NCBI RefSeq assembly: GCF_019880305.1
Contig: NZ_CP082301.1
Location: forward strand, 7,254,001-7,318,000
DNA from: Streptomyces decoyicus
GTDB taxonomy: Bacteria; Actinomycetota; Actinomycetes; Streptomycetales; Streptomycetaceae
Reading direction: 5' to 3'
DNA length: 64,000 nucleotides
Made by a program: the position numbers and the translations under genes. Below, one piece after another: positions 26,501 to 35,248 of this stretch (positions are counted from its first letter, which is position 1; each line of letters begins with the position of its first letter). Under the pieces are notes generated by a model. It did no database searches and had not been told where the DNA came from. It worked only from the letters and a program-made list of their open reading frames with translations.

Positions 26501-29500
26501 CGGCGGCCGACGGCATCGCGCTCGGCGAGGGCGTGGGCGCACTGGTCCTCAAGCGGCTCACGGACGCCGAGCGCGACGGCGACCGGGTCTACGCGGTCAT
26601 CAAGTCGGTCGGCACCTCCAGCGACGGACGCTCCCTCGGGCTGATCGCGCCGCGGCCCGAAGGCCAGCGGCGCGCCCTGGAACGCGCCTACCGACGCGCC
26701 GGGATCAGCCCCGCGCAGGTCGGTCTCCTCGAAGCCCACGGCACCGGAACGGTCGTCGGCGACACCGCCGAACTCGGCGTCCTCACCGAGCTGTTCGAGG
26801 CCGCGGGAGCCGCACCGGGCAGCTGCACACTGGGCTCGGTCAAGTCGCAGATCGGGCACACCAAATGCGCGGCCGGCCTGGCCGGGCTCATCAAGGCCGC
26901 GCGCGCCGTGCACACGGGCGTACGGCCGCCGACGCTGCATCTGACCCGGCCGGCCGCCGACACCGGACCGGACACGGGCCCGTTCCGCTTCGACGCCGGG
27001 CATGCGCGGCCCTGGCCGGTCCCCGTGGGGCGGCGTATCGCCGGGGTGAGCGCCTTCGGTTTCGGCGGCACCAACTACCACGCCGTGCTGGCCGGTTACG
27101 ACGGCGCGCCCGAGCCCGCCCACGCCCTGACGCACTGGCCCGCCGAGCTCTTCTGTTTCCGAGCGGCCGACCTCCCCGCCGCCGAACGGGCCATGGAGCG
27201 CCTCGCCGCGCGGCTGGCGGACAACGACGCCGCCGGACGGCCCTGGCCGCTGCGCGACCTGGCCGCCGAGACCGCCGCGGCACCGGGACCTGTCCAGCTC
27301 TGTGTGGTGGCCGACGACCTCGACGATCTCGCCGTCAAGCTGGCGGCGGCCCGCCGGTGCGACGCCGTCGAGGGCGTGTATCCGCGCCGGCCGGCCGCCG
27401 ACCCCGGTCTGGTCTCCTTCCTCTTCCCCGGCCAGGGGAGCCAACGGCCGGGGATGCTCGGCGAGTTGTTCCTCGCCTTCCCCGCGCTGCGCGGCCTGCT
27501 GGACGTCGCCGATCCGGAGTGGGTCGCGGCCATGTTCCCGCCCACCGCCTTCACCGCCGAGGGCCGGGCCGCCCAGCAGGCCGCCCTCACGGACACCCGC
27601 GTCGCCCAGCCGGCGCTCGGCCTCGCCTCCGCCGCCGCACACCGGCTGCTCACCACGCTCGGCGTGCACCCCGACTGCACGGCGGGGCACTCCTACGGCG
27701 AGCTGACCGCACTGTGGGCGGCGGGCGCCTACGACATCGGGACGCTGCTCCGGCTCAGTGCCTGCCGCGGCGAGGCGATCCTCGGTGCAGCCGGGGACGA
27801 CCCGGGGGCGATGGCCGCCGTCGTGGCCACCCCGGAGCGGGTCCGGGGCCTGGCGCAGGGCGCCGGGGTCGTCGTCGCCAATCACAATGCGCCCGAACAG
27901 AGCGTGATCTCGGGGCCCACGGACGCCGTGGACGCGGCCGTGGCGGCGTTGCTCGGTGCCGGGGTGCAGGCGAGGCGACTGCCCGTCGCCTGTGCCTTCC
28001 ACAGCCCGCAACTCGCCGCCGCCCGCGAGGCGCTGGCCGCCGGACTGTCCGCGGCGCAGGTGTCCGCGCCCGCCTTCCCGGTCTGGTCCGGCGCCACCGC
28101 GCGCCCCTACGAGCGCGAGGCCTCCGCGGTACGCGCGATGCTGGCGGACCAGGTCGCCGCACCGGTGCGCTTCGTGGAGCAGATCGAGGACATGTACGCC
28201 GCCGGGGTGCGCACCTTTGTGGAGGCCGGTCCCGGCCGGGTGCTCACCGGCCTCGTCGGGCACATCCTGGGCGGACGGCCGCACACCGCCGTGGCGTTGG
28301 ACGTGCCGGGCGAGTCCGGGCTGGCCAGGCTGCCGCACGTGCTGGCCCGGCTCGCCGCGGCCGGGGTCCCGATCGACCCGGAGGCCCTGTTCCGCGGTCG
28401 TACGGCGCTCCTGCCCGCCACGGCGCCGCGCCGCCCGGGATGGCTGGTGGACGGGCATCTGGTGCGCACCGCCGACGGCGCCTGTCTGCCGGGCGGGCTG
28501 CGCCCGGCGCGTCGCGTGGACACCTGGCGCGGCGGTGAGGGGACGGCGCCCACGGACGGCATCGCATCCGGCACCGCATCCGGCACCGCACCCGGTGACG
28601 CGGCCCGGCAGGATGCGGTACTGGAGTATCTGCGGGTCTCGCGAGAGCTGGTCGTCGCCCAACGGGACGTCGTGCTCAGGTACTTGGGGGAAGCCCCCGC
28701 GGTCGGCCGGACGGCGCCCGTCGCCGGGCCGGCCGCCTCGTCGTACACCGCGCCCCTGGCGGACGAAGCCGGGGCCCCCGCCGAAACCGCCCTCGCGCCG
28801 GCGCCCTTCATCGAGGCGAAGCAGCTGAGCTCCGACGAACTCCTGGACGCCGTACGGGAGATCATCCACACCCGGACCGGCTATCCGCACGAGATGCTCG
28901 ACGCCGGGCTGGACCTGGAGGCCGATCTCTCGGTGGACTCCATCAAGCGCGTGGAGATCATCGGCGCACTGGCCGACCGGATCGGACTGCCGCAGGACGC
29001 CGACGGCGCCATGGAGTCGGCGGTGGAGCAGCTCGCCCGGGTCAAGACCATCAGCGGCATCGTCGACTGGATCGCCGCCGCCCACGCCGAGCCCGCACCG
29101 ACGGTCCCTTCCTCGGCCGAGTCCGCACCGGGCCTGGCCTTGTCCGAGTCCGCACCGGACCTGGCCTTGCCGGGGTCCGCACCGGACCTGGCCTTGCCGG
29201 GGTCCGCACCAGCACTCTCCTTACGGGCGCCCGCACCGGATCCCGCCGCCTTCCTGGCCGATCCGGCCCCCGCCACCCCCGAGTCCACACCGGCCGCCTT
29301 GGTGCAGCCCGCGCCGTCCGTTCCCGCGCCGCCCGCCACCGCGCCCCCGCCCGCCGCGGGCGACGCGGGCCGCGTCCCCGTGCCGCAGCCCCCCACCCGC
29401 CACCTGGTCCAGGTCACTCCCCTCGGCCCGCCCGCGAGCCGGCCGCCCGCCGAGGTGGTGGCGGGCAGCGACTTCACGGTCGTGGAGGACGGGCAGGGGG

Positions 29501-30852
29501 TGGCGCTCGCGCTCGCGGCCCTCCTGGAGAGCCATGGCGCACGGGTGCGTACCGTCCCCGCCGAGCGGCTGGCCGAGGCCACGGCGGACGGGGTGGGCGG
29601 GCTGGTGGACCTCAGCGCCCTGCGGGCGGGCCGCGGTGCGGTGCTGCCCGGCCAGTACGCGGGGCTGCGCGCCGCCCTGACCGGCGGAGCGCGGTGGCTG
29701 CTGCTGGCCACCGCGGCGGGCGGCACCTTCGGCCACGACGCCACGGAGGAGGCTCCCGACCCGCTGCCCGGCGCCGGGCTGCGCGGCTTTGCCCGTACGG
29801 CCGCCCTCGAATACCCCGAGGTCCTGATACGCGCCGTGGACATCGATCCCAAGGACCGCCCCGAACGCATCGCCGCCCACCTCCTCGCCGAACTCTGCGC
29901 CCCCGGCGAACCGGTCGTCGTCGGCCGCACCAACGGCACCCGCACCACCCTGCGCACCGTCCCCACGCCACTGCCCCGCGACCGGGCCGCCACCGGCCGG
30001 CCGCCCCTCGGTGCCGATGCCGTGGTGCTGCTGACCGGCGGCGCGCGCGGTATCACCGCCCGCACGGCCCACGCCCTGGCCCGCGCCCACGGCTGCCATA
30101 TCGAACTCCTGGGACGCACGCCCCTAAAGGAGACCCCCGAGGACCCGGTGCTCGCGCACGCCCACGACCGCATCGCGCTGCGCGCCGCGCTCATCGCCCG
30201 AGGGCTGCGCAGACCGGCCGAGATCGAGGCGGCGGCCGGCCGCGTCCTGGCCCGTCGTGAGATCACCGGCACGCTCGCCGCCCTGGAACCGCTCGCCGCC
30301 TCCGTGCGCTATCACGCGGCCGATGTCACCGACGCGGCCGCCGTCCGTGCCGTGGCGCAGGACATCCGGGACCGGCACGGCCGTCTCGACGGGATCGTGC
30401 ACGGCGCGGGCACCCTGGAGGACAAGCTGCTGTGGGACAAGGACCCGGCCTCCTTCGCCCGGGTCTTCGCCGGCAAGGTCGACGGGGCCCGTCATCTCCT
30501 GTCGGCGGCCGGTGACGACACAAGCTTCCTCGCCCTCTTCGGCAGCGTCGCCGGGGTCTTCGGCAACCGCGGCCAGGCCGACTACGCCGCCGCCAACGAC
30601 GCCCTGGACACCCTCGCCAGGGCCTGGTCGGCGCGTACGGCCTGCCGTGTCCTCGCCGTGGACTGGGGGCCGTGGGCGGCCGACGCCGGCGGCATGGTCA
30701 CCCCGGAGCTGGAGCGCGCCTACGCCCGCCGCGGCATCCCGCTCCTGGACCCCGAGGCCGCGGTCGCCGCCTTCCTGGACGAACTGGCCCATGGCACCTC
30801 GGCCCAGGTCGTCCTGGCGGCGGAGGCGGGCGCGGAGGCGGGCGATGAGTGA
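23527..30852 (+). CDS. Iterative type I PKS / PUFA-synthase-like: NPD-NPD-KS-AT-ACP-KR
   Basis: About 2441 residues. Two tandem nitropropane-dioxygenase-type TIM barrels (23700-24390 and 24700-25460; motifs ARGHESGGRVGE, AAGGIG, EGQECGGHIGP) resemble the PfaD enoyl reductase. KS follows with Cys936, His1071, His1111; AT with GHSYGEL (Ser1389) and a malonyl-type CAFH; one ACP with LSVDSIKRVEI (Ser1805), the ACP motif of PUFA synthases; then a repeat linker and KR (TGGARGIT, SVAGVFGNRGQADYAAAN). GTG 23527 has AGAAGGAG at ideal distance; the alternative ATG 23431 would add 32 codons of poor GC3. In-frame TTA codons at 23854 and 29221 imply bldA dependence. The next synthase gene overlaps by eight bases. 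Confidence 0.93.
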   Translation: MAPWPPLPGNPLSGSGDPGSRPPASTPGGPARPAAAPAGQTAGAARPGPASDEPARPGTAGRDLVVALSPFEEPGERIVVAAERAGALGLLDLGRDAGAARDALARTGRLRHGVRVPVGCPLTPADLPDEVDTVLLADPRAYAAAVPHAVTHAATGPSAVPGPDDWSGGGRRRVWAEITTPEEAAAACAAGATALVARGHESGGRVGELTTCVLLQRVLTDPSVTVPVLAAGGIGPHTAAAAVAGGAAGVLLDSQLALTTEGEARLPLAVAAAIRAMDGSETTLVAGHRVLTRPDLTTPAAAGPAEAGAGTTGEDTGPARVAALLGARDLHTQLLPVGQDGAFAARLAARHRTTGGIVQAVRTGLAEHLAAAARTRPLAPRPRARHLPVAQGPMTRVSDESAFAAAVAAEGGLPFLALAVMDGGQVRRLLAETAERLGERPWGVGLLGFAPPELRREQLAAVAEFAPEYALIAGGRPAQAAPLEAAGTRTYLHVPAPGLLERYLAEGARRFIFEGQECGGHIGPRASFPLWEEQIERLTVHTRTHGGTAEDLDLLFAGGIHDARSAAMAAAAAAPLAELGARIGVLMGTAYLFTQEAVATGAVLPGFQDTALACDRTVLLRTAPGHATRCAETAYAEEFAAAEHLLAAQGTDPRARWEELERRNLGRLRLASKGLRHTDGGPPAPVEEPEQRREGLYMLGQAATARSAPTTVAALHTDVTEGATAQLTARAERFQAPDGQPERDAEPLDIAIVGMACFYPGAADTARFWSNVVAGVDSVTEVPAERWDTATYHDPDPARAGERTPSRWGGFLPAIPFDALAHGIPPSSLTGIDPVQLLALEAAAKALADAGYADRDFDRTRTSVVFGAEAGAELAGAYGLRTLHPAYLGELPPGLDAELPRLTEDSFPGVLANVIAGRIASRLDLGGANCTVDAACASSLAALDLACRQLRDHDSDMALCGGADVHNGINDYLMFASVRALSPTGRCRPFDAAADGIALGEGVGALVLKRLTDAERDGDRVYAVIKSVGTSSDGRSLGLIAPRPEGQRRALERAYRRAGISPAQVGLLEAHGTGTVVGDTAELGVLTELFEAAGAAPGSCTLGSVKSQIGHTKCAAGLAGLIKAARAVHTGVRPPTLHLTRPAADTGPDTGPFRFDAGHARPWPVPVGRRIAGVSAFGFGGTNYHAVLAGYDGAPEPAHALTHWPAELFCFRAADLPAAERAMERLAARLADNDAAGRPWPLRDLAAETAAAPGPVQLCVVADDLDDLAVKLAAARRCDAVEGVYPRRPAADPGLVSFLFPGQGSQRPGMLGELFLAFPALRGLLDVADPEWVAAMFPPTAFTAEGRAAQQAALTDTRVAQPALGLASAAAHRLLTTLGVHPDCTAGHSYGELTALWAAGAYDIGTLLRLSACRGEAILGAAGDDPGAMAAVVATPERVRGLAQGAGVVVANHNAPEQSVISGPTDAVDAAVAALLGAGVQARRLPVACAFHSPQLAAAREALAAGLSAAQVSAPAFPVWSGATARPYEREASAVRAMLADQVAAPVRFVEQIEDMYAAGVRTFVEAGPGRVLTGLVGHILGGRPHTAVALDVPGESGLARLPHVLARLAAAGVPIDPEALFRGRTALLPATAPRRPGWLVDGHLVRTADGACLPGGLRPARRVDTWRGGEGTAPTDGIASGTASGTAPGDAARQDAVLEYLRVSRELVVAQRDVVLRYLGEAPAVGRTAPVAGPAASSYTAPLADEAGAPAETALAPAPFIEAKQLSSDELLDAVREIIHTRTGYPHEMLDAGLDLEADLSVDSIKRVEIIGALADRIGLPQDADGAMESAVEQLARVKTISGIVDWIAAAHAEPAPTVPSSAESAPGLALSESAPDLALPGSAPDLALPGSAPALSLRAPAPDPAAFLADPAPATPESTPAALVQPAPSVPAPPATAPPPAAGDAGRVPVPQPPTRHLVQVTPLGPPASRPPAEVVAGSDFTVVEDGQGVALALAALLESHGARVRTVPAERLAEATADGVGGLVDLSALRAGRGAVLPGQYAGLRAALTGGARWLLLATAAGGTFGHDATEEAPDPLPGAGLRGFARTAALEYPEVLIRAVDIDPKDRPERIAAHLLAELCAPGEPVVVGRTNGTRTTLRTVPTPLPRDRAATGRPPLGADAVVLLTGGARGITARTAHALARAHGCHIELLGRTPLKETPEDPVLAHAHDRIALRAALIARGLRRPAEIEAAAGRVLARREITGTLAALEPLAASVRYHAADVTDAAAVRAVAQDIRDRHGRLDGIVHGAGTLEDKLLWDKDPASFARVFAGKVDGARHLLSAAGDDTSFLALFGSVAGVFGNRGQADYAAANDALDTLARAWSARTACRVLAVDWGPWAADAGGMVTPELERAYARRGIPLLDPEAAVAAFLDELAHGTSAQVVLAAEAGAEAGDE
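23854..23856 (+). promoter_or_regulatory. In-frame TTA (bldA) codon in the first synthase
   Basis: CGA TTA CGC encodes the Leu of GRLRHG in the first NPD domain. TTA is read only by the bldA tRNA in Streptomyces. Confidence 0.85.
29122..29229 (+). repeat. Four 27-bp repeats (linker) with a TTA codon
   Basis: Four consecutive nine-residue units of the type SAPDLALPG (29122, 29149, 29176, 29203) link ACP and KR. The fourth unit carries a second in-frame TTA at 29221. Confidence 0.8.
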
Positions 30853-33800
30853 GCCCGGCGCCCGGCGGACCGGCCCACGGCCCACGGACGCGGCGATCGT
30901 CGGCATGGGGGCGGTCTTCCCCGGCGCCGGCGATCTCGCCGCGTACTGGCGCAATCTGCTGGCCGGCACGGACTGCATCACCGACGTGCCGCCCGACCGC
31001 TGGGACCCGGAGATCTACTACGACCCGCACGGCGCCGAAGGCCCCGCCCGCAGCGACCGCTTCTACTGCCGGCGGGGCGGCTTCCTGGACGAGCCGGCCG
31101 CCTTCGACCCCACCCGCTTCGGCATCATGCCCAGCGCCGTACCGGGAGCCGAGCCCGATCAACTGCTCGCCCTGCGCGCGATTGCCGACGCCATCGCCGA
31201 CGCGGGCGGCCAGGAGCGGCTGCCCGCCGACCGCTCCCGTATCGGCGTCATCCTCGGCCGCGGCGGCTTCATGGGCGTGGCCACCGCCCGGCTCGACCAG
31301 CGGGTCCGAACGGCCCACCAGCTCGCCGTCACGCTGCGCGAACTCGCCCCGGAATGGGGGGAGTCGAAGATCACTGCCGTACGGGAGGCGTTCCAGGCGA
31401 GCCTCGGCCCCGAACAGCCGGAGGCGTCGATCGGCCTGGTGCCCAGCTTCACCGCCGCCCGGACCGCCAACCGGCTGGACTTCCGCGGCCCCGCCTACAC
31501 CCTCGACGCGGCCTGCGCCTCCTCGCTGCTGGCCGTGGCGCAGGCCGTCGACCTGCTGGCCGCCGGGCGCTGCGACCTCGTGGCGGCCGGAGCCGTGCAC
31601 CACTGTCACATCGCCACCCTGTGGAGCGTCTTCACCCAACTGCGCGCCCTCAGCCCCTCCCAGAGCATCCGCCCCTTCGACCGCCGGGCCGACGGCACCC
31701 TGCTCTCCGAAGGCACCGGCGTCGTCCTCCTCAAACGCCTGGCCGACGCCGAACGCGACGGGGACCGGGTCTACGCGGTCCTCCGCGGGGCGGGAGTGGC
31801 GGGGGACGGGCGCGCGTCGAGTCTGATGAACCCCAGGACGGAGGGGCAGATACGGGCGCTGGAGCAGGCCTGGGGCAGCGCGGGCCTCGACCCGGAACAC
31901 TCCACGGCACTCGGCCTGCTGGAGGCGCACGGGACCGGGACCCCGGTCGGCGACGGCGCCGAACTGGACACGTTGGCCCGGGTGTTCGGACCGCCCGGCG
32001 CGGGCCGGTCGCCCGTCGGCCTGGGATCGGTGAAGTCGATGCTCGGGCACACCATGCAGGCCGCCGGCATCGCCGGACTGATCAAGGCCGCCCTCGCCGT
32101 CCACCACCGGACCCTGCCGCCGACCCTTCATCTGGACGAGCCGCACGAGGGCCTGGCACGGACCCGGATGCGCCCGGTCACCGAGGCCGAGCCCTGGGAC
32201 GCCGGACGGGCACCCCTGCGGGCCGGTGTCAACGCCTTCGGCTTCGGCGGGATCAACGCCCACGTCATCCTGGAGGAAGCCCCGGGACGGTCGCGTGCCG
32301 CCGCGCCGCCGGTGCCCCGGAACTCCCCACTGCGGACGGTGGAAGGGGAGCGGACGGCGGATCCGTTGCGGACGGCGGAACCGGACCGGGCGACGGATCC
32401 GGGGCGGACGACGGAACCGGACCGGACGGCGGATCCGTTGCGGACGCCGGAACCGGACCGGACGCCGCGCACGGCGGTACCGGAGCGGACGGCCGTACTG
32501 GAGCGCATGGCGCGCACGGGGGAACCGGAGCGGACGGCCGTACTGGAGCCGACGGCGCGCACGGCGGAACCGGACCGGACGCCGCGCACGGCGGTACCGG
32601 AGCGGACGGCGCGCACGGTGGAACCGGAGCGCACCGTGCTGCTCACCGCGGACTCTCCCGGCGCACTCGCCGAAAAATTGCGGAGTGTGGGCGAGGGGGG
32701 CTCGGGCGCGGACACGTGCCTGCTCGCAGACGACGGCCCCTGCCGCCTCGCCCTGCTCGACCCCACCCCGCAGCGCCGCGCCCTGGCCGCCAAGATCCTG
32801 GCGCGCGGACTGCCCTGGCGGGGACGCGGCGAGGTGTGGTTCACCCCGAGCCCCTTCTTCGGGCCGCACGCGCGGGAGACGGGAGCGCGGCTGGCCTTCG
32901 TGTTCCCGGGGCTGGAGGCGGAGCCGCCGCCGCGTGTGGACGACATCGCCGAGCGGTTGTCCCTGCCCCGCCCCACGGTCTCCGGCGGCAGCGGCCTGGT
33001 CGAACGAGCCGTCGACTCCCTGGCCGTCGGCCGACTGCTCGCCCGCGCCGTGGCCGAACTGGGCATCGCCCCCGACCTGTTGACCGGCCACAGCCTCGGG
33101 GAATGGACCGCCATGGTGGTCGCCGGAATGTATCCGCACCGGGCCGTGGACACCTTCCTCGACTCGCTGCGGTCCGGCACCCTCGCCGTACCCGACCTGG
33201 TCTACGCGGCACTGGGCTGCGGCGCCGCACAGGCGGCCGCGGCGCTCGAAGGCCTGGCGCGGGTCGCGGTCAGCCACGACAACTGCCCGCACCAGTCGGT
33301 GATCTGCGGAGCCCCCCAGCAGCTGGCCGAGGCCGTGAGCAGACTCGCCCGGCAGGGCGTACGGGCCCAGGAGATGCCCTTCCGCTCCGGCTTCCACACG
33401 CCGATGTGGGCGCCCTACCTCGGCCAGGTCGGCGCCGCCTTCGACGCCTTGCCGCTGCGGGACCCACACCTCCCCGTATGGTCGGCCACGACCGTCGCCC
33501 CCTTCCCTCAAGAGCCCGCAGAGATACGCCAGTTGGTCCTGCGGCACCTCCTGGAACCGGTCCGCTTCCAGCAACTGACCAGACGGCTGTACGAGACGGG
33601 CGTACGCGCCTTCGTCCAGATCGGCGCGGGCAGCCTGACGGGCTTCGTCGCCGACACCCTCCACGGGGAGGACCATCTCGCCGTGGCGGCGGCCGACTCC
33701 CGCCGTGACGGAAGGGCGCAACTGCGCCGGCTGTCGGCTGCATTGTGGGCCGAGGGACTGCGTCCGCGCTGGGAGCGGCTGGGGCCGCCCATCGGGGCTG

Positions 33801-35248
33801 CCCTGGCTGTCGCGGGCGCCTCGCCTGTCGCGGACGTCCCGGCCGCCGGGGCTGCCCCGGCTGTTGCGGATCACGCCTTGGCCCCGGCTGTTGTGGGCCG
33901 CGCCGCCGCCCCGGCCGCCGCGGATCCCGCCGCCGCCCCGGCCGACGCCGACCGCGCCGCCATCCCGGCCGCCGCGGATCCCGTCGGGGCCTCGTCAGGA
34001 GCCGCCGCCCCGTCAGGAGCTTCCGCCCCATCAGGAGTCGCCGCCCCGTTAGGAGTCGGCGCGCCGGTCCGGCTCGACCTCGGCTCGCCGTTGGTCCGCC
34101 TCGGCGGGGCGGCGCCGGGCACCGGGCTTTTCGCGCCCGCGGGCCCACCCCCACCCCCGAACCCACCCCCCGCCCCCTCCCCCGAAGGGGGAGGAGGGGG
34201 AGGGGGCGGGGGGGGCGGGGGAGCGCCGCGGCACCCCTGGCCGCCGGTCGCGGAACCCGTCCGGCAGGCCCTCGACGCTCTCCTCGCCGAAACCCGGGCC
34301 GCAACCCACACGGTCGCCGCGGCAGCCGCCCGGCAGACCCCCGCCCCCGCCCCCGGCCTCGTCCCCACCACCCAGCCGCCCTCGGCTCCGGGCCCTCTCC
34401 CCACCGCCCAGCCGCCCTCGGCTCCGGGCCCTCTCCCCACCACCCAGCCGCCCTCGGCTCCGGGCCCTCTCCTCACCACCCAGCCACCTCCGGCCCCCGG
34501 CCCCCTCCGCACCGACCGGCCCACCCCGGCCCCCACGCCCCTCCGCGTGACCCAGCCGCCCCCACCCCCGTCCCCACCCCCTCCGCACCACCCGCCACCT
34601 CTCCCTCGGCACCCTCCCGTACGTCCGCGACCACTGCGTCTACCTCCAGCCCGACGACTGGCCCGAGCCCGCCGACCGCTTCCCCGTCGTCCCCATGACC
34701 ACACTGCTGGAACTGGCCGCAGAGGCGGCCCGGGAGGCGCGGCCCGGACACCTCGTCACCGGCTACTCCGACGTACGGGCCCTGCGCTGGCTGCCCGTCG
34801 CCCCGCCCGTCGACCTGGCCGTCACCGCCGCCCCTGCCGACGACGGCCGGGTACGGGTACGCCTCGGCGACCATGCCGCCGTCACCGTCCATCTCGCGGC
34901 ACACCACCCGGCTCCGCCGCCCCCCGACCCCTCGGCCCTGGCCTCCGGCCGGCCCGCGCCCGTCAGCGCCGAGGCCCTCTACCGGGACCGGTGGATGTTC
35001 CACGGCCCGGCGTTCGCCGGGGTCCACGAGGTCAGCACGCTCGCCGCCGACGGCATCCGCGGAACGCTGCGTGCCCTGCCCGCGCCCGGCGCCCTCCTGG
35101 ACGCCGCGGGCCAGCTCCTCGGCCACTGGATGCAGTTGAAACTGACCGGCGACCGGCTGGTTTTCCCCGCGACCCTGGACCGCGTACGGCTCTACGGGCC
35201 CCCGCCCCGCGCGGGCACGCTGCTGGCGGCCACCGCCCGGATCCGTGA
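30845..35248 (+). CDS. Second type I PKS, KS-AT part (apparent reading frame)
   Basis: The frame begins at ATG 30845, overlapping the first synthase. KS (residues about 15-450) has Cys224, His362 and His402. A repeat-rich linker follows, then an AT with GHSLGEW (Ser750) and GFHTPMW; the usual GQGSQ loop is missing (FVFPGLEAEPPP instead). A long Ala/Pro linker and RQALDALLAETRAATHTV lead to the DH, but from about 34590 onward this frame is Arg/Pro-rich nonsense to 35248, while true DH sequence continues one base out of phase. The native protein is therefore probably KS-AT-DH-PPTase across 30845-36146. A TTA codon is at 34049. Confidence 0.85.
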   Translation: MSEPGARRTGPRPTDAAIVGMGAVFPGAGDLAAYWRNLLAGTDCITDVPPDRWDPEIYYDPHGAEGPARSDRFYCRRGGFLDEPAAFDPTRFGIMPSAVPGAEPDQLLALRAIADAIADAGGQERLPADRSRIGVILGRGGFMGVATARLDQRVRTAHQLAVTLRELAPEWGESKITAVREAFQASLGPEQPEASIGLVPSFTAARTANRLDFRGPAYTLDAACASSLLAVAQAVDLLAAGRCDLVAAGAVHHCHIATLWSVFTQLRALSPSQSIRPFDRRADGTLLSEGTGVVLLKRLADAERDGDRVYAVLRGAGVAGDGRASSLMNPRTEGQIRALEQAWGSAGLDPEHSTALGLLEAHGTGTPVGDGAELDTLARVFGPPGAGRSPVGLGSVKSMLGHTMQAAGIAGLIKAALAVHHRTLPPTLHLDEPHEGLARTRMRPVTEAEPWDAGRAPLRAGVNAFGFGGINAHVILEEAPGRSRAAAPPVPRNSPLRTVEGERTADPLRTAEPDRATDPGRTTEPDRTADPLRTPEPDRTPRTAVPERTAVLERMARTGEPERTAVLEPTARTAEPDRTPRTAVPERTARTVEPERTVLLTADSPGALAEKLRSVGEGGSGADTCLLADDGPCRLALLDPTPQRRALAAKILARGLPWRGRGEVWFTPSPFFGPHARETGARLAFVFPGLEAEPPPRVDDIAERLSLPRPTVSGGSGLVERAVDSLAVGRLLARAVAELGIAPDLLTGHSLGEWTAMVVAGMYPHRAVDTFLDSLRSGTLAVPDLVYAALGCGAAQAAAALEGLARVAVSHDNCPHQSVICGAPQQLAEAVSRLARQGVRAQEMPFRSGFHTPMWAPYLGQVGAAFDALPLRDPHLPVWSATTVAPFPQEPAEIRQLVLRHLLEPVRFQQLTRRLYETGVRAFVQIGAGSLTGFVADTLHGEDHLAVAAADSRRDGRAQLRRLSAALWAEGLRPRWERLGPPIGAALAVAGASPVADVPAAGAAPAVADHALAPAVVGRAAAPAAADPAAAPADADRAAIPAAADPVGASSGAAAPSGASAPSGVAAPLGVGAPVRLDLGSPLVRLGGAAPGTGLFAPAGPPPPPNPPPAPSPEGGGGGGGGGGGGAPRHPWPPVAEPVRQALDALLAETRAATHTVAAAAARQTPAPAPGLVPTTQPPSAPGPLPTAQPPSAPGPLPTTQPPSAPGPLLTTQPPPAPGPLRTDRPTPAPTPLRVTQPPPPPSPPPPHHPPPLPRHPPVRPRPLRLPPARRLARARRPLPRRPHDHTAGTGRRGGPGGAARTPRHRLLRRTGPALAARRPARRPGRHRRPCRRRPGTGTPRRPCRRHRPSRGTPPGSAAPRPLGPGLRPARARQRRGPLPGPVDVPRPGVRRGPRGQHARRRRHPRNAACPARARRPPGRRGPAPRPLDAVETDRRPAGFPRDPGPRTALRAPAPRGHAAGGHRPDP
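32335..32640 (+). repeat. Degenerate tandem repeats in the KS-AT linker
   Basis: About 100 codons of imperfect units such as AEPDRT, TEPDRTADPL, VPERTA, with near-identical DNA segments repeated. The encoded linker is charged, Thr/Pro-rich and probably disordered. Confidence 0.75.
34049..34051 (+). promoter_or_regulatory. In-frame TTA (bldA) codon in the second synthase
   Basis: CCG TTA GGA in the Ala/Pro linker after the AT domain (codon 1069). It is the third TTA found in this operon. Confidence 0.8.
34145..34224 (+). repeat. C-rich/G-rich inverted repeat in the AT-DH linker
   Basis: A C-rich arm (CGCCCCCTCCCCC) is followed within about 12 bases by its G-rich complement, then an eight-G run. 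It encodes poly-Pro then poly-Gly. The coding frame is the same on both sides, so it is not the frameshift point, but it is prone to hairpin or G-quadruplex formation. Confidence 0.75.
34367..34510 (+). repeat. 36-bp tandem repeats in the AT-DH linker
   Basis: Units start at 34367, 34403, 34439 and a diverged one at 34475; each encodes TTQPPSAPGPLP or a close variant. Confidence 0.85.
34551..34593 (+). other. Apparent frameshift site in a C-rich tract
   Basis: Between the TGA at 34548-34550 (DH frame) and the start of clear DH homology (TRHLSLGTLPYVRDH) the sequence is runs of four to five C. Reading must skip one base here to join KS-AT to DH. One extra C in the sequence, a true +1 frameshift, or a disrupted gene are the possible explanations. 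Confidence 0.75.

Noticed and set aside
23854..29085. 1743-codon antisense frame under the first synthase
   Set aside because: Shadow of the PKS; no recognisable domain and composition typical of complementary high-GC frames.
34186..34224. Poly-G tract as the frameshift point of the second synthase
   Set aside because: The same frame is coding before it (AT and linker) and after it (RQALDALLAETRAA and TTQPPS repeats); the shift must be downstream at 34551-34593.
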